From NCBI GenBank assembly GCA_035610835.1, contig CM069442.1, positions 61,109,431-61,173,430 on the forward strand: a stretch of DNA of 64,000 nucleotides, in the 5' to 3' direction. Position 1 is the first letter of the stretch. The number at the start of each line of letters is the position of its first letter. The notes below the pieces were generated by a model. It worked only from the letters and a program-made list of their open reading frames with translations, ran no database searches and was not told the DNA's origin. Source of the DNA: Ophiura sarsii (Eukaryota; Echinodermata; Ophiuroidea; Amphilepidida; Ophiuridae). Of this stretch, positions 35,349 through 47,430 are shown piece after piece. Made by a program: the position numbers and the translations under genes.

Positions 35349-35705
35349 AGGTAGATGACCCGATCACATTTTCGTAACACAGAATTATTTCAAACATACG
35401 GAGATTTTCATATCATATGAAAGCTCGTATTTTTCTCATCATCATACTGAAATTTGACGGCCTAAATCGGTATAATTACGGAGAAATCGATGAAATAACG
35501 TTGAATTACCGCGAATGGTGGTATACCACCGATATAGTTTGTGTACTACTCAATGGGTACAGTTCACAGCATCTTGTGCGTGTAAAATAAGAACCATTAG
35601 AGCTATGCAACTCAAACTTTGGAACACGCCTTTTTTAAGGATGACCTTTCATGTAGAATAGAAAACTTCAAGTTGAAAATCGGAATGTGATCGGGTCATC
35701 TACCT
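35349..35705. mobile_element. TTAA-flanked MITE, AGGTAGATGACCCGATCACA ends
   Basis: 357 bp bounded by AGGTAGATGACCCGATCACA and its exact inverse, each next to TTAA (35345-35348 and 35706-35709). The TTAA duplication points to piggyBac-type mobilisation. Confidence 0.75.
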
Positions 35706-35929
35706 TTAAAAGAAGAGGTCAAAGACTATCTTAAGTTAATATTTTTCCTATCATAAGAAGAGTTTTTATTCTTTACTTAAGGAGAATTTAATAGGAACTC
35801 TTCTTAACTTACAAACTCCCGTCAACTTAAGATTAATCTTAAACCTAACCAGCCTAGCTATGTTTTTGTGTGGAAACCGGGGAAGAGGGTCAAAATATTG
35901 ATCTTTTACACAACAAATCAGCTTGAAAT

Positions 35930-35996
35930 CCCTGGAATTCAACCCGGACCCTCCGATCACCACCGTGGCGCCCCGAACCACTGTACTGCCCGGGCA
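35930..35996 (-). repeat. tRNA-like SINE fragment
   Basis: On the minus strand, GGCAGTACAGTGGTTCGGGG (A-box-like) is followed by GGTCCGGGTTGAATTCC (B-box-like). The arms do not give a plausible cloverleaf, so this is read as a SINE remnant. Confidence 0.45.
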
Positions 35997-35999
35997 TAT

Positions 36000-37459
36000 C
36001 AGCTTGGACGATGACGTCATCCAATCAATGCTGTAGCATGTGCTTGGACATTGTTTTTGGATGTAGTGAATCATGGTGTCTAGGAAGGTTAGGGGTAAGG
36101 TGACCTTTATGAATAGAAATAGGGCCAACTGATTAAAAGTGCTAGGTCGCAGGTATGCATACATTAGGTCAGGTATGCATCAATTTCATGGTAGCATATA
36201 AGATGTCCCATTATACATCAATATAATGCATTTCATTGCATTTACAAGACTTGATGCAAGCTTGGGACCTAACTTGGCCTATTTATTCTATTTGAATAGC
36301 TCATTTGATTTATATTCACAAATCTGACCCTAACTGCCCCTTCAACCAACCAAAATAAATGAACAGCAATTTAATTACTTTATACTAAAAGCAATTGAAA
36401 TCATTTTAATAACAACTCTGATTTTAATCCACAGAGTCGCACTTACATGTGTCATCCAGTTAATAGTAATCAAGGTCCCATGTCATATTTTGTAATCATA
36501 ATATAAAACAATTATGTCATTGTCAGATTTGATAGACAGTTGAAAGATATTCTTTAAGGATTGTCTTGCATAATATAAGTGATTCATTTCACTAACACAT
36601 GGTAACCATTCATGTAGCATTACACACATCAATATAAAGTTATCAAGTTTGAGTTGCAGGCCAATTACCTTTGATATAGTATCAATATATAGACGGTTAA
36701 TGATCAGTATGACTATCTACGACGATGCTATGATCAGCAATAACAAATATATATTTACAGTTTGAATAAAGAGTAATAGCTATTGGGCAATCAAAACCTA
36801 GCATATAAAATTGTAATTGTGTAATTATGTACCATAATTTAGTGTTGTGTTTCCTACATTGTGACATGGCTTATTTATAATTATTCTTTATATTCAAGGA
36901 AGAGGAAAAAGATTATGATTTATAATATTTAAGCATAACCATCATTTTTGTTTTTATATTGTATTATTTTTCACTTTGAGTCCACTCCCCTTTATTTTTT
37001 CAAAACCTATTTAAAGATTTCATATTATGTAATAATGCGCAATTCTTATAATAGTTGTGGGTTCATGTTCTGCCATTTATCAGCAGATTGGTGCCCCAGT
37101 GCAAGATGTTGGACCTTGTCAAGTTTTACATGAACCAGGATTTGTTACAGGCATTGCATCATTTTAAGTAAAATTGTGAAGATAAAAATAATGTATCAAA
37201 ATATAAATATTGTATATATTTAATGTATTCTGCAGGAAAAAATGCAGGATTAGTCTACAAATGCAAAAAATATGCCTGATTATTGAATAATGTGTTGGAA
37301 TAGTCTATACAGTGGAAACTTGTTAACACAATATCTGATAGCACAAGTAGCTTTCAAGATCCATGGCTAAAAGAAATTCATTAAAAATAACCTGATAACA
37401 AGCCCCAGTGACAAATGGTGGTACCTGGGGGGTCAAGATGTGTGCAAAATGCACAAATA
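36000..37459. other. Intergenic, no recognised features
   Basis: AT-rich DNA. No open frame with recognisable similarity and no repeat ends. Confidence 0.4.
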
Positions 37460-37520
37460 CAGGGTGAGTCAAAAATAAGATGGCTTCTTTCCACTATTGC
37501 AGTATTTTTGACTCACCCTG
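37460..37520. mobile_element. 61-bp minimal palindromic MITE
   Basis: Ends CAGGGTGAGTCAAAAATA and its near-perfect inverse TATTTTTGACTCACCCTG leave only about 25 unpaired bases. TA flanks both sides (37458-37459, 37521-37522). The terminus resembles those of the CAGGGTG(T) mariner-like elements elsewhere in the window. Confidence 0.75.
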
Positions 37521-37522
37521 TA

Positions 37523-38836
37523 GTTTGCATTTTAATCTCAAACAAGACATCAGACCAATATTAAAGCTAATTATAGGTAATTTTTACTTTAAAAGTCAAC
37601 ATTTTTCAATTGTTTTGGAGACAAAATGGGTTTGTCCACCACTTCCCGCCCTTTGTGTGAATAGGTTCCACTATATTGTAATTTAATATGACTGGTTAAA
37701 CAGTTATACTCTATAACACTTGAACTATGTGAGGACAGAGCTTGTTCTAGTGATTGTAGGATTGTGGAGCAGGGAGGGTGCCTGCCCATGTTTATACTTG
37801 GCATAAAACAAAATCAAAATTGTGCTCAATAAGGCATTATTTATCCACTCATTAGGGATACATACAATGTACCCTTTCACTTAATCAAACCTAAACTTGG
37901 ATTTATGGCACTCTTCACAAAGTGACACCTTTCTGGCCTCTGCCAGTAGATGCATGAGTAAATTGTGCAGACATGTACTAGCACAAATAGGGAAGAACCA
38001 AAGGGTTGGCCTAGTAAAAACTGGCTCAGTTACTGAAACATACACTGATGCCGCATTCATACTTCACGTGGAATTTAGTATGGAAAACTGAATTCAGAAT
38101 TATTTGTGAAGAATTCTATATTGCACCTTTTGATATTGCGCAATGAATGATAAAATGTCATTTTTCATAAAAATATATTGTAATTTTGTCTATAATAGAG
38201 TATATATTTATCTCTTTTCGGTCGTTAAGATCGTGGAAACATTATATGTCAATAAATATTTTAAATTTGAATACGCACAACAGTTTGTCGATCCAGTCAC
38301 TCAAAGTGTCTGGTTATAAATAGAAACATGGTCTCTCTTTAAGAGTTGGTTTAACATAAATATGAAAATGTACACACATGTATTTACTCAAAGAATATTT
38401 CCCCACAATGCTGTGCACATCAACTTAGTGAAGTACAGGGTGTCCCAAAAGTCAAATAAGTGTTTATTTACAATCTGTCAGTCACATCACAATACTGTTC
38501 TATTCGATGAACCCTAAAACACACAATTTGATGCACCACTCTGACCTTCCATTTTACTTGTTGCTCAACCGATTTTCCTATATGAAGAAAACAATTTAAG
38601 GTTTGAAGACAATGTGATTTACACACATAATACACATAACATAAATGACCCGGAAAGTACAGCTAAACCCCTCAGTAAATCCACCTCCTGAAACGATAAA
38701 GAGATAGAAAAGAGAAGGACAAAATGTGTCTTCTAATATTTTAATTAGTATTGAAGTATAGATCTATCTGTATGTGTATTTCTCGAAAAAAGTGTTATGT
38801 TGAATAGTGCATTATGTGATATTAATTTTGGTACAA
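37523..38836. other. Intergenic, with a solo transposon end
   Basis: One terminus TACAGGGTGTCCCAAAAGTC occurs at about 38434 without a detectable inverted partner. The rest is AT-rich and unrecognised. Confidence 0.45.
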
Positions 38837-39089
38837 ATATGTGACAGGATCAAGCGAAATGAGTCACATGTCGGTAGTATTGAATTTTGATATTTGTCCA
38901 CCATTTAAAAGCAGGTAAAAAATGCTACGGTATGGTCCAAACCCCACTAAAATCGAAATTCTAATCTTTAAGTTACAAACAATTTACCAACTGAGAAAAC
39001 AAGGTAAAACATAAGAGTTTGTCACTTCTTTTTAACTCAAAATCAATATTCCCAACATACGACTCATTCCGCTTGATCGCGTCACATAT
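38837..39089. mobile_element. MITE, ATATGTGACAGGATCAAGCG ends
   Basis: 253 bp with inverted ends reaching at least 28 bp (one base differs: CAGG versus CGCG). It is related to the element at 27215-27370. Confidence 0.7.
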
Positions 39090-40136
39090 GACCATATTCT
39101 GACACCTCTTGCGTATGTTTTTATATTCTACAGGCTTAGTTAAATGACCGAGTCAAAAGGCCAAAAAGTGAAGGTTTGTTTGCCCAAACAGGAGAAAATA
39201 AAGTGGGCCGGTCGGTCTATTACCTTTTTTCTTTTTCTTCTTCATTTTTCTGTTGTTGCTATAGACACTTTGGAGTTATAGTCAAAGCTTACCAGACACT
39301 TTTATAAAGAAAAAACTATACAATATTGTTTTAAAATGGAGGGAGAGGGTACTGACATTGTAGATTGTCAGCCTTCTATCTTTTACAGTTCTTAGATCCC
39401 AACTGCCTTCACTTTTTGTAACCTCCATTTTTTTCTTTCTTAAAACTCACACACAAAATGTGGGCAATTTGCCAAATTAAATATGGAAACACGTATTAAA
39501 CTGATTTAAGGAAAGGTATTTACCCAATTTGTTGAAATATTCAGACCACCAACGAAAAGTTGAGTGTATTCCTTCCCCAACCTTGCTTTAACATGTTTAA
39601 GATGATTAATGTTTACATATAATATGTATCATCCATTTTGATAGGTCAGGTCAAAATTACGGACCAAATACTAAGGTGCTAGTTCCTCTGTCTGGTCTGG
39701 AGTGTTCTTTTCATCATGTATATGGAAATCAAAATTGGCTGATTTGACCCCAGGTAATCGCCCTATTTCCACAAGGGGAATACAATTTACAGTTTATTTA
39801 ATCTGGGTGATTGTTGTTTTTCTAAACTAAATGTCATATAATTCTAATAATTTGAACAAGTTTGTAACAACATTGTGGTCTACCATCACAAATATTTAAG
39901 ATAATTCAATAAATAAGCCAATCTATTCTAACAATTCTTTGAGTCTGTAAATACTTGCTATAGTTTTAATGTACAATAATAACTTTATTTAAAATGTGCA
40001 TTTTTGTATTAAAACATGCATCTGAATTTAATCCATTTTTAAGAATGTGTCTTTACTGTATAATAAAAGGAAATTATTTCTTAAAACAAACAATTTTTTC
40101 GTTATAAATTTAAGAAATGTTTTATTCTTTGTTGTG
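39090..40136. other. Intergenic, no firm features
   Basis: A phrase near 39158 (AGGCCAAAAAGTGAAGGTTT) resembles an AGGCC-type MITE end but no partner was found. Confidence 0.4.
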
Positions 40137-40140
40137 TTAA

Positions 40141-40360
40141 CACCTTCCACGCAGCAGGCGTCTGCAGACGACATTTCAACATTTCACAAAATATTTCAAA
40201 AATGTCAAAATTATGAATTTCATTACTGTAATTGGAATCACCTTGAGGAATGCATTAAAATAAGTACAATCATTCTTAGTATTGGTTCAGTAACCCTTGA
40301 AAACTTTGAAAGTTGGGAAAAGGTTTCTGAAAAATCTGTTTGTGTATGGTAAGAATATTA
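40141..40360. mobile_element. piggyBac-like MITE, decayed copy
   Basis: It starts CACCTTCCACGCAGCAGGCG directly after TTAA. It matches the 33140-33370 element through AGTATTGGTTCAGTAA and GTTTCTGAAAAATCTGTTT. The right inverted end is lost. Confidence 0.65.
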
Positions 40361-40603
40361 GTGGGAGGAATATGTGGTTTTTTATTTTTAGTGACATTTT
40401 GTAAACAATAAACGTTATCCTAGACATACTTGCCCAAAATAAGAAAACGTCATTGATTCTGATTTGTTTACTTTGCTTCAGAGAAATTGTATCGTCTGTG
40501 TATCCTTTGGCATACTTATCCAAATGCGTTTTTTTGTACAATGGTAAGGTTTATGACAGTCGATCTTGTTGTCCGGATGAACAGATGACTCGGTCCTGTT
40601 ATA

Positions 40604-41290
40604 CGAGGGTCATTCAATAAGTTCTACCTCCTACCTCATAATTTTGTTATTGAATAAGCAAGTCTTATGAAATATTACACAATTGTAGCTGGGAACCTCA
40701 GCTACAAATTCACTGTAAATTGATCCGAGTAATGGTTAAAATTTTCTAGAGATGCAGATACAACCAAACTTCCATTTATTGTGACGGAAACGGACGAAAA
40801 CAGCAATATATCGCTGAAGTGCAATTCATTTGGCCTATTCTAAAAGACAAAACGTACCTATCGATCATTTATAACCGTTCTAAATGTCAAATATCTCTTT
40901 CTTAGGAAAATATGCCCTCTAATAAGCCAGAACCATATCCGAACAACTAAGTTTACCCCTCCCCCGGAGAACCCAGCAAAAGTCATATTTGATTTTCATA
41001 AGAACTAAGATGTATTTATTATACAGGGCTATATGGAGGGATTACAGGTCTCTCAAAGAGATACTTTTCTATCAATTACTACCTGATTGACTATTCTGAA
41101 GGTTGCTCATAAGGAAAACTCACTAAGCGACTCTTATGTTAAAGATTTAACATACGAGGCATCACTGTGGCTTCACTTGCAACAACGGAAATGTGACTGA
41201 TTAGAAGTATTCCCAATGCCAAAGGCGCACCATGCAATACATAATATATTCAGATATCATTCATTGATTTTCATTTTCAGTATTTGAATC
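40604..41290. mobile_element. Mariner-type element, CGAGGGTCATTCAATAAGTT end
   Basis: It begins TACGAGGGTCATTCAATAAG, a terminus typical of mariner/Tc1 relatives, followed by TCTACCTCCTACCTCAT. Its distal part (41040-41290) matches, in reverse complement, 63634-63990 of the second copy. No intact transposase frame is present. Confidence 0.6.
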
Positions 41291-41340
41291 GTATCTAACC
41301 ATACAATATGGAAAAAAACCTGAAAAAACATGTATTTCTC

Positions 41341-41550
41341 ATCAAAGGACATCCGATGCAACAAGTCAGATCAAAATCTTAGCATGTCTTAAATTTACCC
41401 CTGAATAAATCAGTAATCCCTAGGTACCCCTTCCTGACCTTTGACCTAAGGTCATGATTGACTTTTGTTCTTGTCTTAATATCAAAAGACATAAGATGCA
41501 ACAAGTCTGATCCAAATTGGAGCATGTCTTAGGTGTTACCTCTGTATAGT
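41341..41550. repeat. Imperfect direct duplication, about 125 bp apart
   Basis: The phrase GATGCAACAAGTC(A/T)GATC and the following AGCATGTCTTA recur twice, with diverged sequence between. Confidence 0.6.
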
Positions 41551-42105
41551 GCAATAACCCATGTGTGTGTGAACGTAAGAACTTTTGGATGAACAAGTTA
41601 TGTGCACATGCCGGGTAAAGAGTTTTTTGCAACTGTTTGGCAATCCCCACTCAATGACCCTGTGTGAAGGAGGAGAAACATTTTAAAGGCGCGTTAGCGC
41701 CCAATATAATGATGCACGTCGATTGAAAGTTGCAAGTATGACAATGTATGATCAAACTTAGTTAAATTACATAGAAAGTTTCCCATAAATCCTACATTGT
41801 AAGGTTTCCTGTAAATATAAACAATGTGGTACAAATCGAGATCTCAAACAGAAACATATAGGCCTATATGAAAAAAAAATTAAATGTTCACTTTCTATCT
41901 GTGAAAAGATAACCAAGATCGTTATGTGAGAGGTATCGGAAACATTGAATCCCATTTCAGGGCCAATTGTTCTGCTGCTATGCAGCCCGGTTAACCACTC
42001 GATGTCGTATTACAGCAGCATCGGTTTGCTTTATCCTTAACGGTTGTTTTAAACATTCAAAAGCAACAATATCTTTCGAAACATGATATCATTAGTTTCA
42101 TATAA

Positions 42106-42933
42106 GGCCCCTTGCAATTAAATGTGAGTTTACTGTTGCGTTTTTGAAAACCAGGACGAGGTGACTATTTAATATTAATATTGTAATATTTTGGGATGAA
42201 GTCACCTGATTTGTTAACTATTATGTTTTTTCAGCTTATGCTGCCTGCTGGCTATTTTTATACCGTGAATAAAAAAAAATAAATAAATAAAAAATTATCC
42301 AAGGTACGAATACAATTCAAATGCTGTTAATTATGTCCTACCACCACCTACTGCATTGGCTTTGCATTTTGTTTCTTTTATAAAGGAATCTATTCATATT
42401 TGCATCCCTATTTTGAATATGAATATTAATGAGATATTCGATGTTTGTAAAACAAAATTCGTTACGCTAGCTCGAAGAATTTTAAAGATGGCGATCGTAA
42501 ATAAACCTGAAATATTACCCAGAATGCACTATGAAACTCCAAAGAAGTTCGGCGGTTCGGCTTTGCGGACGCTAGGCAAAAAACTAAAAATAACTCGGCA
42601 ATGTTTTGGTGTGACGTCATGCGCAGAAGCGATTGCGCAGTAATCAATTGCCGTGCCTACGAATATGCTTCAAATACACCCATTTCAATACAGAGCGACA
42701 ATTGCAAGTTTCGTGCAGAGTTTTTTACTTCACAAAAATGTTTTCCCAACCCAGAAGTATTGAAATGCGGCTCATCGGCTAATTTCATCGCCGGAAAAGT
42801 GTTAAAAAGCTTATGAAAAAGCTTTAAACAATGAAATAATTAAATATTTTAAAAATATTACATATATATATCACGCGGGTGACTTTTGGACGCGCGCGGG
42901 CAACAGTAAACTCACATTTAATTGCAAGGGGCC
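42106..42933. mobile_element. TAA-flanked element, PIF/Harbinger-like
   Basis: 828 bp with perfect inverted ends GGCCCCTTGCAATTAAATGT (34 bp of pairing) and a 3-bp TAA duplication (42103-42105, 42934-42936). The TAA target and GG-starting termini fit PIF/Harbinger. Two overlapping open frames (42356-42643, 95 aa; 42601-42816, 71 aa) lie inside. The second has a loose Cys pattern (CDVMRRSDCAVINC) but I recognise no domain. Confidence 0.65.
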
Positions 42934-43275
42934 TAAGTTTATGTTTATTTAATCTTTTAAATTTCAACATACATTATAAGGCCTAAAAAAAAAAAAAGTT
43001 TGATTGGCGTAACCCGACCGACCCTAAATACATCGCCGACCCTGAATATTTTGTATTATTTTGAGGGGAAAAAAAAAAATATATATATATATTTATAAAA
43101 ATTGAACAAAGTATTAAAGTTTTTGACTGTTTGCTTTCATTTCGGCTATTTTAAGTCCCCATCGAAATGATATATTGTTGAACACAACGATACATTTTTG
43201 CCCGGCAATTAAATACGCTAGATACTTCATTTGTGTGTACTGCTGCTGTCTTTTAAGTGTTCAAAAGCAGGTGAT

Positions 43276-44085
43276 TTAAAAAATTAGATCCGTAAGGCCT
43301 ATCTTGATGGGATTTGGTGGAGGGAAGGGGGTGGTGTGTTCTTTTTGCTGATTAAATTTTCAAGGTGATCATTCAAGGTCATCTGGGTCAAGTATGGGGT
43401 CAAATAGATCAGTAAGGCCTATCTTGATGGGATTCGGTGGATGGAAGGGGGTGGTGCGTTCTTTTTGCTGATAACATTTTCAAGGTCATTCAAGGTCATC
43501 TGGGGTCAAATAAGATCCGTAAGGCCTATCGTGATGGGATTTGGTGGAGGGAATGGGGGTGGTGTGTTCTTTTTGCTGAGTGAATTTTTAAGGTCATCAG
43601 AGGTCATTCAAGGTCATCTGGGGGTCAAATAAGATCCGTAAGGCCTATTTTGATGGGATTTGGTGGAGGTAAGTTGGATGGTGTGTTCTTTTTGCTGATT
43701 ACATTTTCAAGGTCATCGGAGGTCATTCAAGGTCATCCGGGGTCAAATATGGGGTCAAATAGACCAGTAAGACCTATCTTGATGGGATTCGGTGGATGGA
43801 AGGGGGTGGTGTGTTATTTTTGCTGATAACATTTTCAAGGTCATCGGAGGTCATTCAAGGTCATCTGGGGTCAAATAAGATCCGTAAGGCCTATCTTGAT
43901 AGGATTTGGTGGAGGGAAGACAGGTGGTGTGTTCTTTATGCTGATTAAATTTTCAAGGTCATTCAGGTCATCAGGGGTCAAATAAGATCTGTAAGGCCTA
44001 TCTTGATGACATTTGGTGGAGGGAATGGGGGTGGCGTGTTCTTTTAGCTAATTGAATTTTGGAGGTCATCAGAGGTCAATGTATA
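43276..44085. repeat. Minisatellite, about 7 units of 105-130 bp with AGGTCA half-sites
   Basis: Units begin GATCCGTAAGGCCTATCTTG, then GGGATTTGGTGGAGGGAAGG, GTGTTCTTTTTGCTGA and one to three AGGTCA words. Unit starts lie near 43288, 43407, 43515, 43633, 43762, 43878 and 43985. In the unit at 43483-43508 the half-sites AGGTCA, AGGTCA and GGGTCA follow one another with 4-bp spacers. Confidence 0.85.
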
Positions 44086-45522
44086 CAAGAAAATAAATGA
44101 AGTAAGGACAACCAGATCAGATGTCAAGTGTCGTAGCTATGTGTAATTTAAAAAGAAGAGCATGGTGGTTCTGCCCCACCAAACGGACCTAATTAAAACA
44201 GCAATAGAAATTGGGAGGTATACGTATGCCATCCTGACAAGACAAGGCTAAAGAGATAAATGATAACCCCACCCCCCCCCCCCCCCCCCCCCACCCACCC
44301 CCCCGCTACAGTACTTCCCTTAAGATAAAACTACCTCAATGTGTACAGTTGCTATGAAGGAACTACTTTAATGTGTACAGTTGCTACAAAGGAAGGTTTT
44401 TAGTACATCCCTTAAAGTATTACATCCCTTACATTAACTACACGCTGCCTACCTCTGTGACAGTGCTACATTTTATCATATATACATCTCACCATCATTT
44501 CTTTCAATTCACTTTTGATGAACAGATGAACAGGCGAGACGCGCTGTTCGAGAACCGCCTTGTATACTTTTAGTACTGTCATCTTATAGAGAACATTTTG
44601 CTCTAGAAACGGTTTTCTTCTTTTTTCAATATTTACATTCTAACTTGAGATAATCACCAATTAAAGGGGCATTAAGAGATGTGGTGGAGGCAGCGCCCTC
44701 AATTACAAAAATATATGATAAAAACTGGGATTTGTATATTTTTACAATTGTGTTACATGTAGGCCTATGAACTTACACCTATAAAAGGATTAAGAAAAAT
44801 CAGCCCTCTTTGTACAACAAAAACGTCGATTCAAAAATGCAGGTAGAGCCGCAACCAGCATTTTACATGGTTAAAGGTGGTATTCCAACATATTTAAAAC
44901 ATTATTTTAATCAAGTTTTGCTGGGATTTTTTAGTAGAAACAACAATCATGGCAATTTTTAATGTTCATCTTTAATTCTAAAGTAAATTAATTAAAAATT
45001 TAAAAAAAATCAAGATGACATTGTGTCCCTTTAACGGTAAACTGTATGCAAGAAAATACTAAAATGTACATATTTCAGATGTTTTTGTCAATATTTCTAA
45101 ACTTAAATGAGCGTTATTTCGTAAAAAGAAAACAAACCCCGATTCTATGCAAAATTGTCTTGTTTACGATAAATAGAAACAAATTATCAACTTTTCTTTT
45201 TTTGGTTATGCTGTCTGAAAAAGTTGGCTTTTTTTGGTTATTTTGGGGCATTTATGTGTCAACCTGATATCATAATCAGATTCCACTTTTAATTTACTTT
45301 CTACAAAATGTACACATTTATATACTTTTATTAAATATTTTTAAACTTATGCACACATTTTTGTCACGGTCCAATTTGTTGAGGGTTTGTATCAGTTTGT
45401 GTCTATTCTATTCAATTCTAGCATTACGGACCATTACGGCTTCGTTAGCATCGGTTATTAAATTTAAAGGAAAGAAGACGCGAGTAAGCTCGTTCTCTCC
45501 CGTCCCATCAGCGGATCGATCG
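44086..45522. other. Intergenic with poly-C tract
   Basis: A C-rich run spans about 44266-44303. A possible TTAA-flanked element (TTAAAGGGGCA near 44663 to TGTCCCTTTAA near 45035) has too short an inverted end to call. Otherwise AT-rich. Confidence 0.45.
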
Positions 45523-45912
45523 TATACACTCTTATTCTTGATTAGTCAAATTGTCCGTGTCATTTCTTTTTGACACATGTTTGTGTTACACTGATCAATT
45601 TACTGGTCGTTATGCGTCTGAAATGAGTTGGAAAATGTGTCACCTTTTTTTGACACTGAAGTGTGTCAAATGGAACAAATATCCGGGTCAAAATGATCAT
45701 TTGAATAGTATTCCGATTCAGATTTAACAAATAAAATGATCATTTTGACCCGGATATTTGTTACATTTGACACACTTCAGTGTCAAAAAAGGGTGACACA
45801 TTTTTCCGCGTTATTTTGACTACGAAGTTGTAGTTTCCCCGCGGACTGGTTTTCGGTGTCAGATTTTACCATTTCCGTGTCAAATTTGACTAATCTAGAA
45901 TACGAGTGTATA
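45523..45912. mobile_element. 390-bp fold-back MITE with long inner hairpin
   Basis: Ends TATACACTCTTATTCTTGAT and the inverse of TATACACTCGTATTCTAGAT pair over about 35 bp. A second near-perfect stem pairs TGTGTCACC/GACACTGAAGTGTGTCAAAT with its complement around a centre near 45715, including CCGGGTCAAAATGATCATTT. TA lies at both margins. Confidence 0.75.
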
Positions 45913-47430
45913 TAGGGTTGACCGGGGACATATCCACTTACTTTTCATTAATTTGATGACCCCCCCCCCCCCCCTTCCCCAAATAGGCGCGGCAGCATAA
46001 ATTAGAGAGTCTTAGCAAATGTGATGCAACCAAAACTTTTGTATATTGTCATTTAATAGGTTTAAATAATAGAATAGGGTCTGTGTAGCAGAAGCAAAAA
46101 ACAAGGATAAAAAGGACAAGGGCTGACAATTGTCACGTTATTACTACAGTTATCAACAATGAGCGAATGATAGTCGGCGGATATATTCATACACATTACA
46201 GCTATTTATAAGTGAACAGAAAAATAGAATAAATACATATTGCTCTTTGATTAAAAGCGTTTCAACCACAATTTCTAGGGCTGTTGTTAATGGTTCAACA
46301 ATTTTGTTTGATTTTTTCCGAAATCTTTCGCATCAACTCAAGTGAATCTCATTAATCACACGTGGAACTTCATACTTGAGGGTTCTGTATTTGATCAAGT
46401 CCATCAATATTTCTTGGTCACCATGCTTTTGGTAACCGATATTTCGCGTGGACAATACAAAATATATTGGCAAGTGATAGAGTTTGGCCAAATCTTTGTT
46501 AATACACACATTAAACATAAATTACCTGTAAAATACCGTTAAAATATTCTGTAAAAAACCACTCCTGACTACGATAGGAGGATAAAGAGACGGATGGATA
46601 ATAATGGATATATGCAACAGAACGACCAAAATAACGCACAAAACATTCAAAATGGTTGAACATGTTGAATGACCATGAAAGTACATTCAAAACCTAGTCA
46701 TGATTTATGTATGCCAAACTTTTAAAGGCAAAGTAAAAAACCAAACATTTAGCGTCCTCACTTTTGCGATAAACTTAGCGAATCTTAGGCCTCTTCAAAT
46801 TGTTTTTATTTCATGGTTCTGAGGGGTTGGACACCACAACACTTGCTTAAAATGCTTATAAGAAGAGCAAAGCTGTTACAAACATCTCAAAACTCTGAAA
46901 CACCTGAACAAAACAAATATGAATGAAATAAAGAAGAAGAAAAAAGAAAATTTAAGAAAACCGTCCAATACCAGAGCCCCTTTAAACCTTACTAAAAGCC
47001 ATGTATCAGTCAAGGTCTGGTGTTCGTAATGGGTCGTGTGTCTTGAGTTGGGACCCCATTGTGTGACATATGCTAACAATGGAAAAATCACATGGATTTT
47101 GCTTAAAACATTTTTAGCATTAAAACTATACATAGGAGTATAAGGAAAGTATACGTTTCCTGAAAGCATACAAATTTCCAGATCTCACAATGACAATATC
47201 AAGGTCATTATACAGGGTGGGTAGATAATATATAGGGTGCAAACATCAAGAAATGCACTAAAAACACACAAAAAATTACTGATCATTTACATACCTTGAA
47301 GATAAAATTATAATTTATTAAGCTGCATAATTCAAAAATACACTAGTATTACAAAGACAAATGTTGCCACTTTTGTCTTTATTTATAAAGGATACCTTAT
47401 ACAGGGTGGTCAAAATTTGTAACACTATAA
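45913..47430. other. Intergenic with poly-C tract and solo transposon ends
   Basis: A C run is at about 45960-45975. Two terminus-like phrases ATACAGGGTGG(G/T) occur at about 47210 and 47400 without clear partners. Confidence 0.45.

Noticed and set aside
43276..44085. CRISPR-like array
   Set aside because: The units are adjacent and variable, with no unique spacers between constant short repeats, and the genome is eukaryotic.
44663..45035. TTAA-flanked element
   Set aside because: Only about 7 bp of inverted end could be paired, which is too little to call.
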